Assembly: GCA_025355595.1 (NCBI GenBank)
Contig: JANXZI010000243.1
Span: forward strand, 1-22,454
Direction: 5' to 3'
DNA: 22,454 nucleotides
Source of the DNA: Spartobacteria bacterium
GTDB lineage: Bacteria; Verrucomicrobiota; Verrucomicrobiia; Chthoniobacterales; Chthoniobacteraceae
A model generated the notes under the pieces. The model searched no databases and had not been told where the DNA came from. It saw nothing but the letters and a program-made list of their open reading frames with translations. A program made the position numbers and the translations under genes. The number at the start of each line of letters is the position of its first letter. Position 1 is the stretch's first letter. Positions 7,912 through 15,927 of this stretch are shown piece after piece.

Positions 7912-8811
7912 ATGAGCAGCGCCGCCCGCGTCCCAGTCTCGATTTTGATCCCGATCAAAAACGAAGCGGCAAATCTCCCGCGCTGCCTGGCTTCCGTCGC
8001 GTGGGCGGATGAAATTTTCGTCGTGGATTCGCAGAGCACGGACGGCTCGCAGGAGATCGCGGAGAAGGCCGCCGCGACGGTCGTGCAGTTTCATTTCAAA
8101 GGCACCTGGCCGAAGAAAAAAAACTGGGCGCTGGAAAATCTGCCGTTCAAGCACGAGTGGGTTTTCATCCTCGATGCGGACGAGGTGATGCAGCCCGAGG
8201 CCGAGGCGGAATTCCGCGCCATCGTGACTGACGCGAACCACGCGATGAGCGGCTACTGGATCAACCGGCGGTTCATGTTCATGGGAAAATGGCTGCGCCA
8301 CGCGTACTACCCGAACTGGAACCTGCGCCTTTTCAAACACCGCCTCGGATGCCACGAGAAACTCACCGACGTGGACACGCAGAGCGGCGACAACGAAGTC
8401 CACGAGCACGTCGTCGTGCAAGGCGAGACCGGGCGGTTGCGCTGCGAGATGGATCATTACGCGTTTCCGTCGGTCGCCGTCTTTGTTGAGAAGCACAACC
8501 GCTACTCGAATTGGGAGGCCCGCGTGGCCCTCGATCGCTACCTCCGCGCGGGCACGGGGCATCTTCAAAAAGGTGGGGTCGGCCTTCGCCGGAAACTCAA
8601 GCAGTGGTCGCAGATGCTGCCTTTCCGCGGGCTGCAGCGATTCCTCTACGTCTATGTCGTGCAGCGTGGTTTCCTCGACGGACGCGAAGGTTTCTATTTT
8701 GCACGCCTCCACGGCTTCTATGAATTCCTCAGCGTCGCGAAGACGTATGAACTCAAGCAGCAGGCGAAATGTGGCGGCGGCGACACGCCATCCGGCACCG
8801 GGCCGAAGTGA
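7912..8811 (+). CDS. GT2 family glycosyltransferase
   Basis: The 299-residue protein has a GT-A type nucleotide-binding domain: VSILIPIKNEAANLPRCLASV (9-29), VVDSQSTDGS (37-46) and the metal-binding DADE at 88-91. The C-terminal end (YVYVVQRGFLDGREGFYFA and following) has the amphipathic or membrane-associated look of LPS-type GT2 enzymes of the WaaE/KdtX kind. It would add one sugar during glycan assembly at the inner face of the membrane; which sugar is unknown. I chose the ATG at 7912 over an in-frame TTG at 7906; neither has a clear Shine-Dalgarno sequence. It starts 33 bases after the carbamoyltransferase, and its stop overlaps the longest plausible form of the next gene. Confidence 0.9.
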   Translation: MSSAARVPVSILIPIKNEAANLPRCLASVAWADEIFVVDSQSTDGSQEIAEKAAATVVQFHFKGTWPKKKNWALENLPFKHEWVFILDADEVMQPEAEAEFRAIVTDANHAMSGYWINRRFMFMGKWLRHAYYPNWNLRLFKHRLGCHEKLTDVDTQSGDNEVHEHVVVQGETGRLRCEMDHYAFPSVAVFVEKHNRYSNWEARVALDRYLRAGTGHLQKGGVGLRRKLKQWSQMLPFRGLQRFLYVYVVQRGFLDGREGFYFARLHGFYEFLSVAKTYELKQQAKCGGGDTPSGTGPK

Positions 8812-8836
8812 ACACTCCCGACGCCGGACGGCCCAT

Positions 8837-8841
8837 GGGAG
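8837..8841 (+). promoter_or_regulatory. Shine-Dalgarno sequence favouring the VanZ-like start at 8847
   Basis: GGGAG lies five bases before the ATG at 8847. It is one of the few good ribosome-binding sequences in the window, and it is the reason for preferring 8847 over the GTG at 8808, which overlaps the upstream stop as GTGA. Confidence 0.5.
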
Positions 8842-8846
8842 CGGGC

Positions 8847-9305
8847 ATGAGGCAAAGTGATCCTGCGATTCGCAGACGCAGACGGACGTTTTTCCGCCTG
8901 CTGCTTGTGGGCACCACCCTCATGATCGCCTATCTCGCGCTGATGCCAAATTCCGGCCACACGCGATTCTGGATCGTTCCGCTGCCGGTCTATCGCTGGC
9001 TCGCTGCGCCCGAGCACGACGGTATCGTCAATGTTTTTGCCTTCGGCTTTTTTGCCGCCGTGGTGTTCCTCGTCGAGAGGGATCCCGACGCTTCCGGCAC
9101 CAGCCTGCTGTCAGCGATCTTCGCCACGCGGCTCGCACGTCTTGTCGGGTTGCTCGCCCTCGTGTGCGTGATCGAGACTGTGCAAATATGGATCCCGGGC
9201 CGCACCAGTTCGCTCGACGATGTCTGCACCGGCTGGAGCGGAATTTTTGCCGCATGGCTGCTCTGGGTGCTCCTGAATGCGCGCGCCAAAAGCGGCGGGA
9301 TGTGA
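8847..9305 (+). CDS. VanZ-like small membrane protein
   Basis: The 152-residue protein has about four hydrophobic segments. Arg-rich RRRRRTFF at the N-terminus precedes the first. VanZ-family marks are FAFGFFAAVVFL in the middle and IETVQIWIPGRTSSLDDVCTGWSGIFAAW near the end, matching the E-x2-Q-x3-PGR-x2-S-x2-D pattern. The family's biochemical role is unsettled; the founder affects teicoplanin resistance, and members are common in exosortase and polysaccharide loci. Context suggests a role in envelope glycan assembly (inference). The frame is open further upstream: a GTG at 8808 would overlap the GT2 stop as GTGA and add 13 residues. I prefer 8847 because of its Shine-Dalgarno match. Confidence 0.82.
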   Translation: MRQSDPAIRRRRRTFFRLLLVGTTLMIAYLALMPNSGHTRFWIVPLPVYRWLAAPEHDGIVNVFAFGFFAAVVFLVERDPDASGTSLLSAIFATRLARLVGLLALVCVIETVQIWIPGRTSSLDDVCTGWSGIFAAWLLWVLLNARAKSGGM

Positions 9306-9369
9306 ACGCGTCCGTGCGGCAACTCCCTTTCGAGGCGCACGCGAAGGTCCCGCAGACCGCAAAGTAAGA

Positions 9370-9399
9370 TTGGCAGGAACAAGCTTTAGAAGCTAATAT
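9370..9399 (+). promoter_or_regulatory. Possible sigma-70-type promoter before the TPR gene
   Basis: TTGGCA (9370-9375) and TAATAT (9394-9399) are separated by 18 bases, in the most AT-rich part of a 112-base gap between two genes that are otherwise tightly packed with their neighbours. Matches to consensus are 5 of 6 and 4 of 6. The GTG start at 9418 would leave a leader of roughly a dozen bases. It is a prediction from pattern only. Confidence 0.35.
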
Positions 9400-9417
9400 G
9401 TCGCCGAATTCATCGCC

Positions 9418-11142
9418 GTGCAGCATCTCGAAACGCTACTCGCCCCGGAGCTTCAGGAAGCGCGCAAACGCCGTCGCACTTGGCTGGCGGTTGTCGTCTT
9501 CCTGATGCTGATGCTGGGCGTCGTGGCGGTGAAGTGGGGCACGATCTACAGTTGGGGGCAGGGGGTCCGTTCGCGGCGACTGGCGGCAAAGGCGGAGGCC
9601 GAACTTTTTGCGGGAAACATCGAGGCAGCAGTGGACCAGGCCCGGACGGCGTACCAGACGAAGCACGACGAGCCCGCGGCGATCCGAGTCGCGGCAAAGG
9701 TGCAGCGGCTCGTCGGGCAGCCGGCTGCGGCGATCCCGCTTTGGCGGCAACTCCGCGCCGCGGGCGCGATGCGGCCCGAGGATCGCCGTGCGTACGCGGA
9801 GGATCTCCTCGTCGCTGGTGCCGTGGCCGACGCGGGAAATGAGATCGAGGGACTCCTGAAGGAAAACATTTCGGAAGGCGCGCTTTTCCGGCTGGCGGCG
9901 CGATGGGCGGCGGTCGAGGGCAACGGCGAGCGTGCGCGGGAATTTGCGGCGAAGGCAGTGAAGGTCGAGCCGGAGAGCCACGAAGGCCGGCTCCTCCAGG
10001 CACTGCTGAAAGTCTCCGCGGGCACGGAGGCGCTCCGTGAGGAGGGCACCCGCGCGATGCTTGAACTGGGTGCGGAAAGTTCGCGCGAAGGGCTCGAGGC
10101 GCTCCGGCAACTCGGCACCCTCCACGGCATTTCACCGGAGGTGGCCGGAAAAGTAATGCAGCTTTTGCAGCAGCATCCGCTCGCCACTGACCAGCATCGG
10201 ATCCTCGCGCTGAACCTCGACCTCGATCTCCACCCCGCCGAACGCGCCGCGAAGCTCGACGACGCGGTGAAAAAATACCGGGACGCCGCCCCCGCCGCAC
10301 GGTGCGCCTTCGGCATGTGGCTGAACGTCCACCGCGAACACGAGCGGATGCTGGCGCTCATCCCGGTGGAAGAGGCGTTCAAACGCCAGGACATGCTGCT
10401 CCTGTGTTTCGATGCCCTCTCAGGCCTCGGGCGATGGAGCGAGGCCGAACGCATCCTTGAGATGAAAGACGTGCCGCTCGACACTGCAATCAAGGAACTA
10501 TATCTCGCGCTGTCGGCGGAGGAAATGGGGAGCAAGGCCGCGGCAAAATTGCATTGGCAGCGGGCACACCTCGCCGCAGGCCCCTCGCCGGAACAGATGA
10601 GGAGGATTGCACTCTGCGCAGAAAAATATGGGCGCACGGAACAGGCGGAAAACGCCTTCCGTTCGCTGACCGCGAATGCGAACACCGCCCGGTTCGCGAT
10701 GGAGGGCCTGCTGAAAATTGCCGGAACCCGCGGCGACATGCTCATGGTGCGCGACACGCTGAAGAAGATGCACGAACGCTGGCCGCAGGATGACTCCGTG
10801 AAAAACGATCTCGCCTATTTCAATCTCCTCGCGGGCAAGTCGGTGGATGAATCGCTCGCCCTTGCGAAGGATCTCGTCACCCGTTCGCCGAGGACCCTTT
10901 CGCATCTCACCACGCTGGCGCTGGCGAGGCTTCGCACGAAGGATCCCGCCGCCGCGCTGTCCGTCTATCAGGGGCTTCAGATTCCCTGGGATCGGTTTGC
11001 GACTTCGCAGCGCGCCGTCCACGCGGCGGTGCTGGGTGCGAACGGCCTGACAGATGAGGCATCGGCGGAGGTGGCCGCGTTGCGCTGGGATGATCTGAGC
11101 CCGGAGGAAAAGGAACTCATCAAACAGTGGCGGAAGCAGTGA
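9418..11142 (+). CDS. Membrane-anchored TPR-repeat protein next to the exosortase gene
   Basis: The 574-residue protein has a short basic N-terminus (EARKRRR) and a single transmembrane segment at about 22-43 (TWLAVVVFLMLMLGVVAVKWG). The rest is a long Ala/Leu-rich helical region with TPR-like spacing, for example AELFAGNIEAAVDQARTAY and AEKYGRTEQAENAFRSL. No lipobox or catalytic motif is visible. The topology predicts an inner-membrane anchor with the repeats exposed to the periplasm, acting as a scaffold. Exosortase loci often carry a TPR protein, so a role with the sorting or export apparatus is likely but not shown. The start is GTG at 9418, the first start codon of the frame. Its stop overlaps the start of the exosortase gene, implying translational coupling. 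Confidence 0.8.
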   Translation: MQHLETLLAPELQEARKRRRTWLAVVVFLMLMLGVVAVKWGTIYSWGQGVRSRRLAAKAEAELFAGNIEAAVDQARTAYQTKHDEPAAIRVAAKVQRLVGQPAAAIPLWRQLRAAGAMRPEDRRAYAEDLLVAGAVADAGNEIEGLLKENISEGALFRLAARWAAVEGNGERAREFAAKAVKVEPESHEGRLLQALLKVSAGTEALREEGTRAMLELGAESSREGLEALRQLGTLHGISPEVAGKVMQLLQQHPLATDQHRILALNLDLDLHPAERAAKLDDAVKKYRDAAPAARCAFGMWLNVHREHERMLALIPVEEAFKRQDMLLLCFDALSGLGRWSEAERILEMKDVPLDTAIKELYLALSAEEMGSKAAAKLHWQRAHLAAGPSPEQMRRIALCAEKYGRTEQAENAFRSLTANANTARFAMEGLLKIAGTRGDMLMVRDTLKKMHERWPQDDSVKNDLAYFNLLAGKSVDESLALAKDLVTRSPRTLSHLTTLALARLRTKDPAAALSVYQGLQIPWDRFATSQRAVHAAVLGANGLTDEASAEVAALRWDDLSPEEKELIKQWRKQ

Positions 11143-12701
11143 GCGCATCGGAAGAAGTCCCCGTCGCGGGACGTGCGGAGCCTGCGCCGTGGTGGCCGGT
11201 CTTCGCCGTGCTCGGCATTCTGTGGTTGCTGGCCGTCCGCCAGTTCCGGGTCGAGTGGACGATCAATCCGCAGTACACCTACGGCTGGACGGTTCCGTGC
11301 CTCGCCGCATACCTTTTCATGGAGCGGTGGAAGCGCCGCCCGCCCGCGCAGGGTTCGCGCTCGCGGAAGGTCATGGCGTTCGCCGTGATCGTGCTCGCCC
11401 TCCTGCTGGCGCCCGTGCGCCTCATCCAGGAATCCGCGCCCGACTGGCGGCTGCTCGGCTGGGCGATGGGCGGAGTCTGCGTCGCGCTGACGCTGGCCGT
11501 CGTCTATTTTGCGGGAGGCAAAGGGTGGCTGCGGCATTTTGCTTTTGCGGTCGCCTTTTTCCTCGTCGCCGTCCCGTGGCCGGTGCCGCTGGAGCAATCG
11601 CTCGTGCAGTGGCTCATGAGTTCGGTCACGGCGATTTGCGTCGAGGCGCTCAGTTGGGCGGGGATTCCCGCCAAGCAGATCGGCAACGTCATCCAGATCA
11701 GCACCGGTAAGGTCGGCGTCGAGGAGGCTTGCAGCGGTGTGCGCTCGCTCCAGACCACGCTGATGATCGCGCTCTTCATGGGCGAACTTCTCCGGTTCGG
11801 CATCGTCCGCCGCATCGTCCTCCTCGCGGGCGGCCTCGGCGTCGCATTCGTCTGCAATGCGAGCCGCGCCTATTTTCTCGTCTGGGTGAGCGCAAAACAT
11901 GGCACCGACGCCGTCGCCAAATGGCACGACAATGTCGGCATGGCCGTGCTTCTGGGCAGTCTCGTGGGCGTGGGCATCCTCTGTGCGATCCTGAATCCGA
12001 AGCGCGCCGAGACCGAGGAGACGTCGCTCGATCCCGGGCTCCTCCGCGCAGCCGCCCCGCCCGCCAGAGGCATCCTCATCGCCCTCGCGGCCTGGCTCGT
12101 GATCATCGAGGCCGGCACCGAGATGTGGTACCGCGCCGCGGAGTCGCGCTCGCCACAGGTGCCTGCGTGGACCGTGAAGTGGCCAGTCGCAGAGAAGGGA
12201 TTTCGCGACGTCGAATTCAGCGACATCACGCGCACCATTCTGAAATACACCGACGCGCGTTCCGCAGTCTGGGCCGACGGGCAGGGCGCGCGCTGGGCGA
12301 TGATCCTGCTGCGCTGGGCGCCAGGCCGCACGTCGGTCCAGCTCGCGCGCTCACACGGCCCGGAGTTATGTCTCCCCGCCGCGGGCGCGGTGATGACGGG
12401 CGATCTCGGCTTGCGCCCCATGCGGATCAACGGCGTCAACCTTCCCTTCCGCGCGTACACTTTCCGCGCGCGCGAGCAGATGCTCTACGTCTTCTATTGC
12501 CTCTGGGAACAGCGCCCGCCCAAGAACGGATCGCAGAGCACCGCGGAGGATCTCACCGTCACGCGCCGGATCGAGGATGTGCGCAACGGCATTCGCAATG
12601 CCGGACAGCAGGCCATCGAAGTCGCCGTCTCCGATGTCGCCGGCCCCGAGCAGGCGGAGGCCGCGGTGAGGCGCTTCCTCGAGAAGACGATCCAGCCGTG
12701 A
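11127..12701 (+). CDS. xrt: Exosortase with a fused C-terminal EpsI-like domain
   Basis: The 524-residue protein has an N-terminal multi-pass exosortase core (about 22-290) and a C-terminal EpsI-like (DUF3485-type) domain (about 315-520). Exosortases are membrane transpeptidase-like enzymes that cleave PEP-CTERM sorting signals. The catalytic set is present: C202 in EEACSGVRS, R247 in CNASRAY, H267 in KWHDNVG; NPQYTYGWTVP (48-57) is also typical. The second part opens with a hydrophobic segment (GILIALAAWLVIIEAG) and contains HGPELCLPAAG (410-420), like the H-x-PE-x-C motif of EpsI. No PEP-CTERM target is encoded in the window. The start is GTG at 11127, overlapping the TPR gene. An in-frame GTG at 11139 giving a 4-base GTGA overlap is equally possible. 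Confidence 0.88.
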   Translation: MAEAVSASEEVPVAGRAEPAPWWPVFAVLGILWLLAVRQFRVEWTINPQYTYGWTVPCLAAYLFMERWKRRPPAQGSRSRKVMAFAVIVLALLLAPVRLIQESAPDWRLLGWAMGGVCVALTLAVVYFAGGKGWLRHFAFAVAFFLVAVPWPVPLEQSLVQWLMSSVTAICVEALSWAGIPAKQIGNVIQISTGKVGVEEACSGVRSLQTTLMIALFMGELLRFGIVRRIVLLAGGLGVAFVCNASRAYFLVWVSAKHGTDAVAKWHDNVGMAVLLGSLVGVGILCAILNPKRAETEETSLDPGLLRAAAPPARGILIALAAWLVIIEAGTEMWYRAAESRSPQVPAWTVKWPVAEKGFRDVEFSDITRTILKYTDARSAVWADGQGARWAMILLRWAPGRTSVQLARSHGPELCLPAAGAVMTGDLGLRPMRINGVNLPFRAYTFRAREQMLYVFYCLWEQRPPKNGSQSTAEDLTVTRRIEDVRNGIRNAGQQAIEVAVSDVAGPEQAEAAVRRFLEKTIQP

Positions 12702-12702
12702 G

Positions 12703-13743
12703 TCACCGCGCCGCGCGCGGATCGGTGCGGCAGAGTCTCGCCGCGAGCCGCACGGCGGAAAAAAGGCTGCCCGGGCTTGCGATGCCGCGCCACGCGATGT
12801 CGAATGCCGTGCCGTGATCCACGCTCGTGCGCGTGACCGGCAGGCCGAGCGTCGTATTCACCGCGGAGTCAAATGCGATCATCTTCACCGGGATATGACC
12901 CTGATCGTGATACATGCAGACCACCGCGTCGAACTCGCGCCGCCGTGCCGGTGTGAATGCCGTGTCCGGCGGCACCGGCCCCGTCACCTCGCAGCCGCGC
13001 GCGCGTGCGGCCTCGATCGCCGGTGCGATGATCCGTTCCTCCTCGCGTCCGCCGAAAAGTCCGCCTTCGCCTGCGTGCGGATTCAGCCCGCACACGAGCA
13101 GCCTCGGCTCGCGCCCGCGGATGCGGCGCAGCGCGGCGGCGGTGAGATCGATCACCTCGAGGATGCGTTCCTGCGTGAGCAGCGCGGGCACCTCCGCGTA
13201 GCCCACATGCGTCGTCACAAAGCTGCAGGTGATCTCCTCGGAGTACTGCATCATGCACGAGCGCGCCACGCCCATGCGCTCCGCGAAAATTTCCGTGTGG
13301 CCGGGATATTTGTGCCCTGCCGCGTGCAGCGCTTCCTTGTTCAACGGCCCTGTCGAAACCGCATCCACCTCACCGCGCAGCCCCGCGTCAATCGCTGCGA
13401 CGACGTAGCGAAACGCCGCCTGGCCGCACGCCGCGCTGACTTTCCCCGGCTGCACGCCGGCCGCATCTGCATTTTGAAAATCGAGGACACTCGGAACAGC
13501 CACACCGCGCGCCGCCGCCGGCCACTCGTGCAGCGCGATGGTCGGAGCCGCAAACTGACCGCCAATCTTTCCCGCCACGCGACGCAGCAGCGCGGCATCG
13601 CCGAAGACCACGGGAATGCACTCGCGCGCAATATCCGCATCCGCGAGTAGCCGCAGGCAAAGCTCGGGGCCAACGCCGGCGGGATCGCCCATCGTCACCG
13701 CGATGCGCGGCAGCGTCGAGCCGCGCTGTTTTTCGGAAGTCAT
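12703..13743 (-). CDS. pdxA: 4-hydroxythreonine-4-phosphate dehydrogenase
   Basis: The 346-residue protein matches PdxA, which oxidises 4-phosphohydroxy-L-threonine with NAD(P)+ in the DXP-dependent pyridoxal phosphate pathway in the cytoplasm. Signature segments in order are MGDPAGVGPE (18-27), TGPLNKEAL (131-139), PGHTE (147-151), NPHAGEGG (221-228), YHDQGHIPVK (278-287) and TSVDHGTAFDIA (306-317). H149, H223 and H279 are the expected metal ligands. The frame is open far upstream, but PdxA similarity starts just after the ATG at 13743, 22 bases past the stop of the metallophosphoesterase gene, so the two are probably co-transcribed. Its stop codon is one base from that of the converging exosortase gene. 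Confidence 0.95.
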   Translation of the reverse strand: MTSEKQRGSTLPRIAVTMGDPAGVGPELCLRLLADADIARECIPVVFGDAALLRRVAGKIGGQFAAPTIALHEWPAAARGVAVPSVLDFQNADAAGVQPGKVSAACGQAAFRYVVAAIDAGLRGEVDAVSTGPLNKEALHAAGHKYPGHTEIFAERMGVARSCMMQYSEEITCSFVTTHVGYAEVPALLTQERILEVIDLTAAALRRIRGREPRLLVCGLNPHAGEGGLFGGREEERIIAPAIEAARARGCEVTGPVPPDTAFTPARRREFDAVVCMYHDQGHIPVKMIAFDSAVNTTLGLPVTRTSVDHGTAFDIAWRGIASPGSLFSAVRLAARLCRTDPRAAR

Positions 13744-13765
13744 GGATCGCTTGATACTCGCAGCG

Positions 13766-14950
13766 TCACGCTCTTGGCAAACTGGCGCGTCGGAGCGTGA
13801 GGTGAAGGATTTCCGCCGGGGCCTGGATGCGGACCGGGAACCAATTGCCCACGCCATTCGAGACGACGAGCGCGCCCGAGGGCCGCGAGTACAGGCCGCT
13901 CCAGTAGCGAAAGAAAAGCGATCCCGCGCCGAGACGCTCCGTGAGCATGAGCTGCCCGCCGTGCGTGTGTCCGGCGAGCGTGAGCGGAATCTCGCCCGCG
14001 AAATCCCACGCGTGCGGATGATGCGCCAGCAGCAGCGGCCACGCGGAGGGATCGCGCCGCGAGAGCAACGCTGCGGCGCTGTCGCGCATCCCGGAGACAC
14101 TCTGGTTCCAAGGCAGACCGAGAAGTTGCAGGCGCTGTCCGCGGATGTTCACCGTCGCACTCTCGCCGCGCAGCAGCGGCATGCCGCCGCGTTCCGCCTC
14201 GCGGTGAAAGGTGCGCGCATCCTCGATGAGATCGTGATTGCCCTCGCACGCCGCGACGATGTGCCGCGCGCGGAGTGCCCGCACGATGTCGAGCGCCGCG
14301 GGGAGATCGCGCAGCGAGTGGTTGATGAAATCTCCCGTCAGCGCGACCACATCCGCATCGAGCCGGTTCGTCTCCTCGACGATGCGTTCGAGGACACGCC
14401 CGCGAGTGAAGCGCCCGACGTGAAAGTCCGTCACGTGAGCGATGCTCAGCCCTTCGAGCGCCGGCGGAAGCTCCGGCACCGGCACCTCGATGCGCCGGAT
14501 GCGGAAGCCATCGAGCTGCACCTCGCCGATTCCCGCGGCGGCCAACGTGAGCATCGGCGGAGTGAGTGCCGCCGCTGCCCCGAGAAATTCGCGACGCGTG
14601 ACGGCGGGCGTTGCACTCACCTCGATTGATGGCGTGCGTCGCGGAATGCGCGCGACTTTCCCCAGCAGTGAGACGGCTGCGCGGACCATCCGCCACGCGA
14701 GCCACGGCAGGAGAATGCCGACGTGCCACGCGAGAATCATCGAATGCGCGGGGCGCGGGAGCATTTCCTCGAGCCCCGCTCCCTTCCGCGAAAAGAGAAT
14801 CATCGTGAGCCCGGCAAACTGCAGCACGCCGAAGACGCCGATCGTCCATCGCATCCAGCGCCTCCGCAGACGCAGCGCTGCGCAGCACCACAGAAGATCG
14901 CCGAGCGCCATGCAGGTAAGAAGAATGATGAACGTCATGCCGTGCCGCAT
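13766..14950 (-). CDS. Membrane metallophosphoesterase (YkuE-like) with an internal twin-arginine-like motif
   Basis: The 394-residue protein has a calcineurin-like phosphoesterase domain (about 165-385) with every metal-ligand motif: TDFHVGR (D175, H177), GDF (D207), GNHD (237-240), HHPHA (310-314) and GHTHGG (327-332). The first 100 residues contain about three transmembrane helices. Between them lies TRREFLGAAAALTPPML (118-134), a twin-arginine signal look-alike followed by a hydrophobic stretch. Related enzymes such as YkuE of Bacillus subtilis are Tat exported, so the catalytic domain here is probably outside the cytoplasm (inference). The substrate is unknown; lipid-linked phosphates are possible. 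The start is ATG at 14950; an in-frame ATG at 14938 is an alternative. It lies 49 bases after the deacetylase gene. Confidence 0.9.
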   Translation of the reverse strand: MRHGMTFIILLTCMALGDLLWCCAALRLRRRWMRWTIGVFGVLQFAGLTMILFSRKGAGLEEMLPRPAHSMILAWHVGILLPWLAWRMVRAAVSLLGKVARIPRRTPSIEVSATPAVTRREFLGAAAALTPPMLTLAAAGIGEVQLDGFRIRRIEVPVPELPPALEGLSIAHVTDFHVGRFTRGRVLERIVEETNRLDADVVALTGDFINHSLRDLPAALDIVRALRARHIVAACEGNHDLIEDARTFHREAERGGMPLLRGESATVNIRGQRLQLLGLPWNQSVSGMRDSAAALLSRRDPSAWPLLLAHHPHAWDFAGEIPLTLAGHTHGGQLMLTERLGAGSLFFRYWSGLYSRPSGALVVSNGVGNWFPVRIQAPAEILHLTLRRASLPRA

Positions 14951-14999
14951 TCTTCGCCTGAAAATCCGCGGACGGCAAATCGTCCGTTATGCCGACGAT

Positions 15000-15920
15000 T
15001 CATCGGTTCCACACGTCGCGCCATGCTTCGAATGTTCCGGTATGGATGCGGACGATCTTCGTAATGTCGCGCGTGTAGCCGCCTGCGAGCACCCACGCGA
15101 TCGGCAGGCTGCGCGAACGCGCGAAATCAAATACGCGTTCGTCGCGTGCGCGCAGATCGTCCGCATCGAGCGCGAGCGGGGAATACGGATCCTCGAAATA
15201 GGGATCGGCACCGGCCTGGTAGAGCAGCAGATCCGGTTTCCACGCGGCGATCTGCGGCAGCGCGGCGTCCATCGCGTGAAGCATCGTTGCGCGGTCGCAG
15301 CCCGGAGGCAGGGCGAACGAACGGTGGTTCTCGCCATCCTCGTGCTGTCGCACGGACACGTCGCGCCAGGGCACGTTGTCCCGGTAGTCGTTGCCGTAAA
15401 TCGAGACGGCGAAAATGTGCGAACGTTTCGCCGCGAGTTGCGCGGTGCCGTTGCCGTAGTGCAGATCCATGTCGAGGATGGCGACGCGCTTCACCTCGCT
15501 CGCCGCGAGCAACGCATCGGCGGCGACGATGAGGCCGTTGAACGTGCAGAACCCTTCGCCGTGATCCGCACACGCATGGTGAAAGCCGCTCGCAATGGCG
15601 GCGCCCGCACCGTCGCGCAATGCCGCGCGTGCTGCGGCGATGCACGCGCCATTCGTGACCCGCACGCTGGTAAAAAGGGCGGGGGACCACGGGAATTTCT
15701 GCGACTCCGCCAGCGCGCGCGGTTCGCCCGTTCGGATTGCGTTCACATATTCGCGCGTGTGGACGCGCAGCAAATCCGCCTCGGATGCAGGCTGTGGCTC
15801 CGCAAGCATGACATCCGGCATTTTCGCGACCTCCGCGGCGACGAGCGCGAATTTCCGCATCGGCATGATGTGCTCGCCGATCGGTGCGGCGAAATCCGGA
15901 TGATGGAATGCAGTGAGCAT
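15000..15920 (-). CDS. Histone deacetylase family zinc hydrolase (AcuC/amidohydrolase-like)
   Basis: The 306-residue protein covers the whole arginase/deacetylase-fold domain. Active-site features are the His pair in SGFHHA (H114, H115), the CTFNGL loop (125-130), and zinc ligands D152 and H154 in LDMDLHYGNGTA and D239 in YQAGADPY. The GGY loop carries the transition-state Tyr (Y282). Bacterial members deacetylate acetyl-lysine (AcuC), acetylpolyamines or other amides; sequence alone does not separate these. It might remove acetyl groups added by the GNAT-like neighbour, but that is speculative. The ATG at 15920 has no Shine-Dalgarno sequence, and a strong inverted repeat begins only seven bases upstream, which may limit ribosome access. 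Confidence 0.92.
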   Translation of the reverse strand: MLTAFHHPDFAAPIGEHIMPMRKFALVAAEVAKMPDVMLAEPQPASEADLLRVHTREYVNAIRTGEPRALAESQKFPWSPALFTSVRVTNGACIAAARAALRDGAGAAIASGFHHACADHGEGFCTFNGLIVAADALLAASEVKRVAILDMDLHYGNGTAQLAAKRSHIFAVSIYGNDYRDNVPWRDVSVRQHEDGENHRSFALPPGCDRATMLHAMDAALPQIAAWKPDLLLYQAGADPYFEDPYSPLALDADDLRARDERVFDFARSRSLPIAWVLAGGYTRDITKIVRIHTGTFEAWRDVWNR

Positions 15921-15927
15921 GGCAGTC

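Noticed and set aside
7300..8712. 470-codon open frame on the minus strand
   Set aside because: It covers the ends of the carbamoyltransferase and GT2 genes in antisense; the sense frames have intact motifs and this one has none.
12690..12715. Shared bidirectional terminator between the exosortase and pdxA genes
   Set aside because: The stop codons are one base apart and no hairpin is visible in the surrounding bases.
11729..12817. 362-codon open frame overlapping the exosortase gene
   Set aside because: It is an out-of-frame, Arg-rich shadow of the exosortase-EpsI gene, which has all its catalytic residues.
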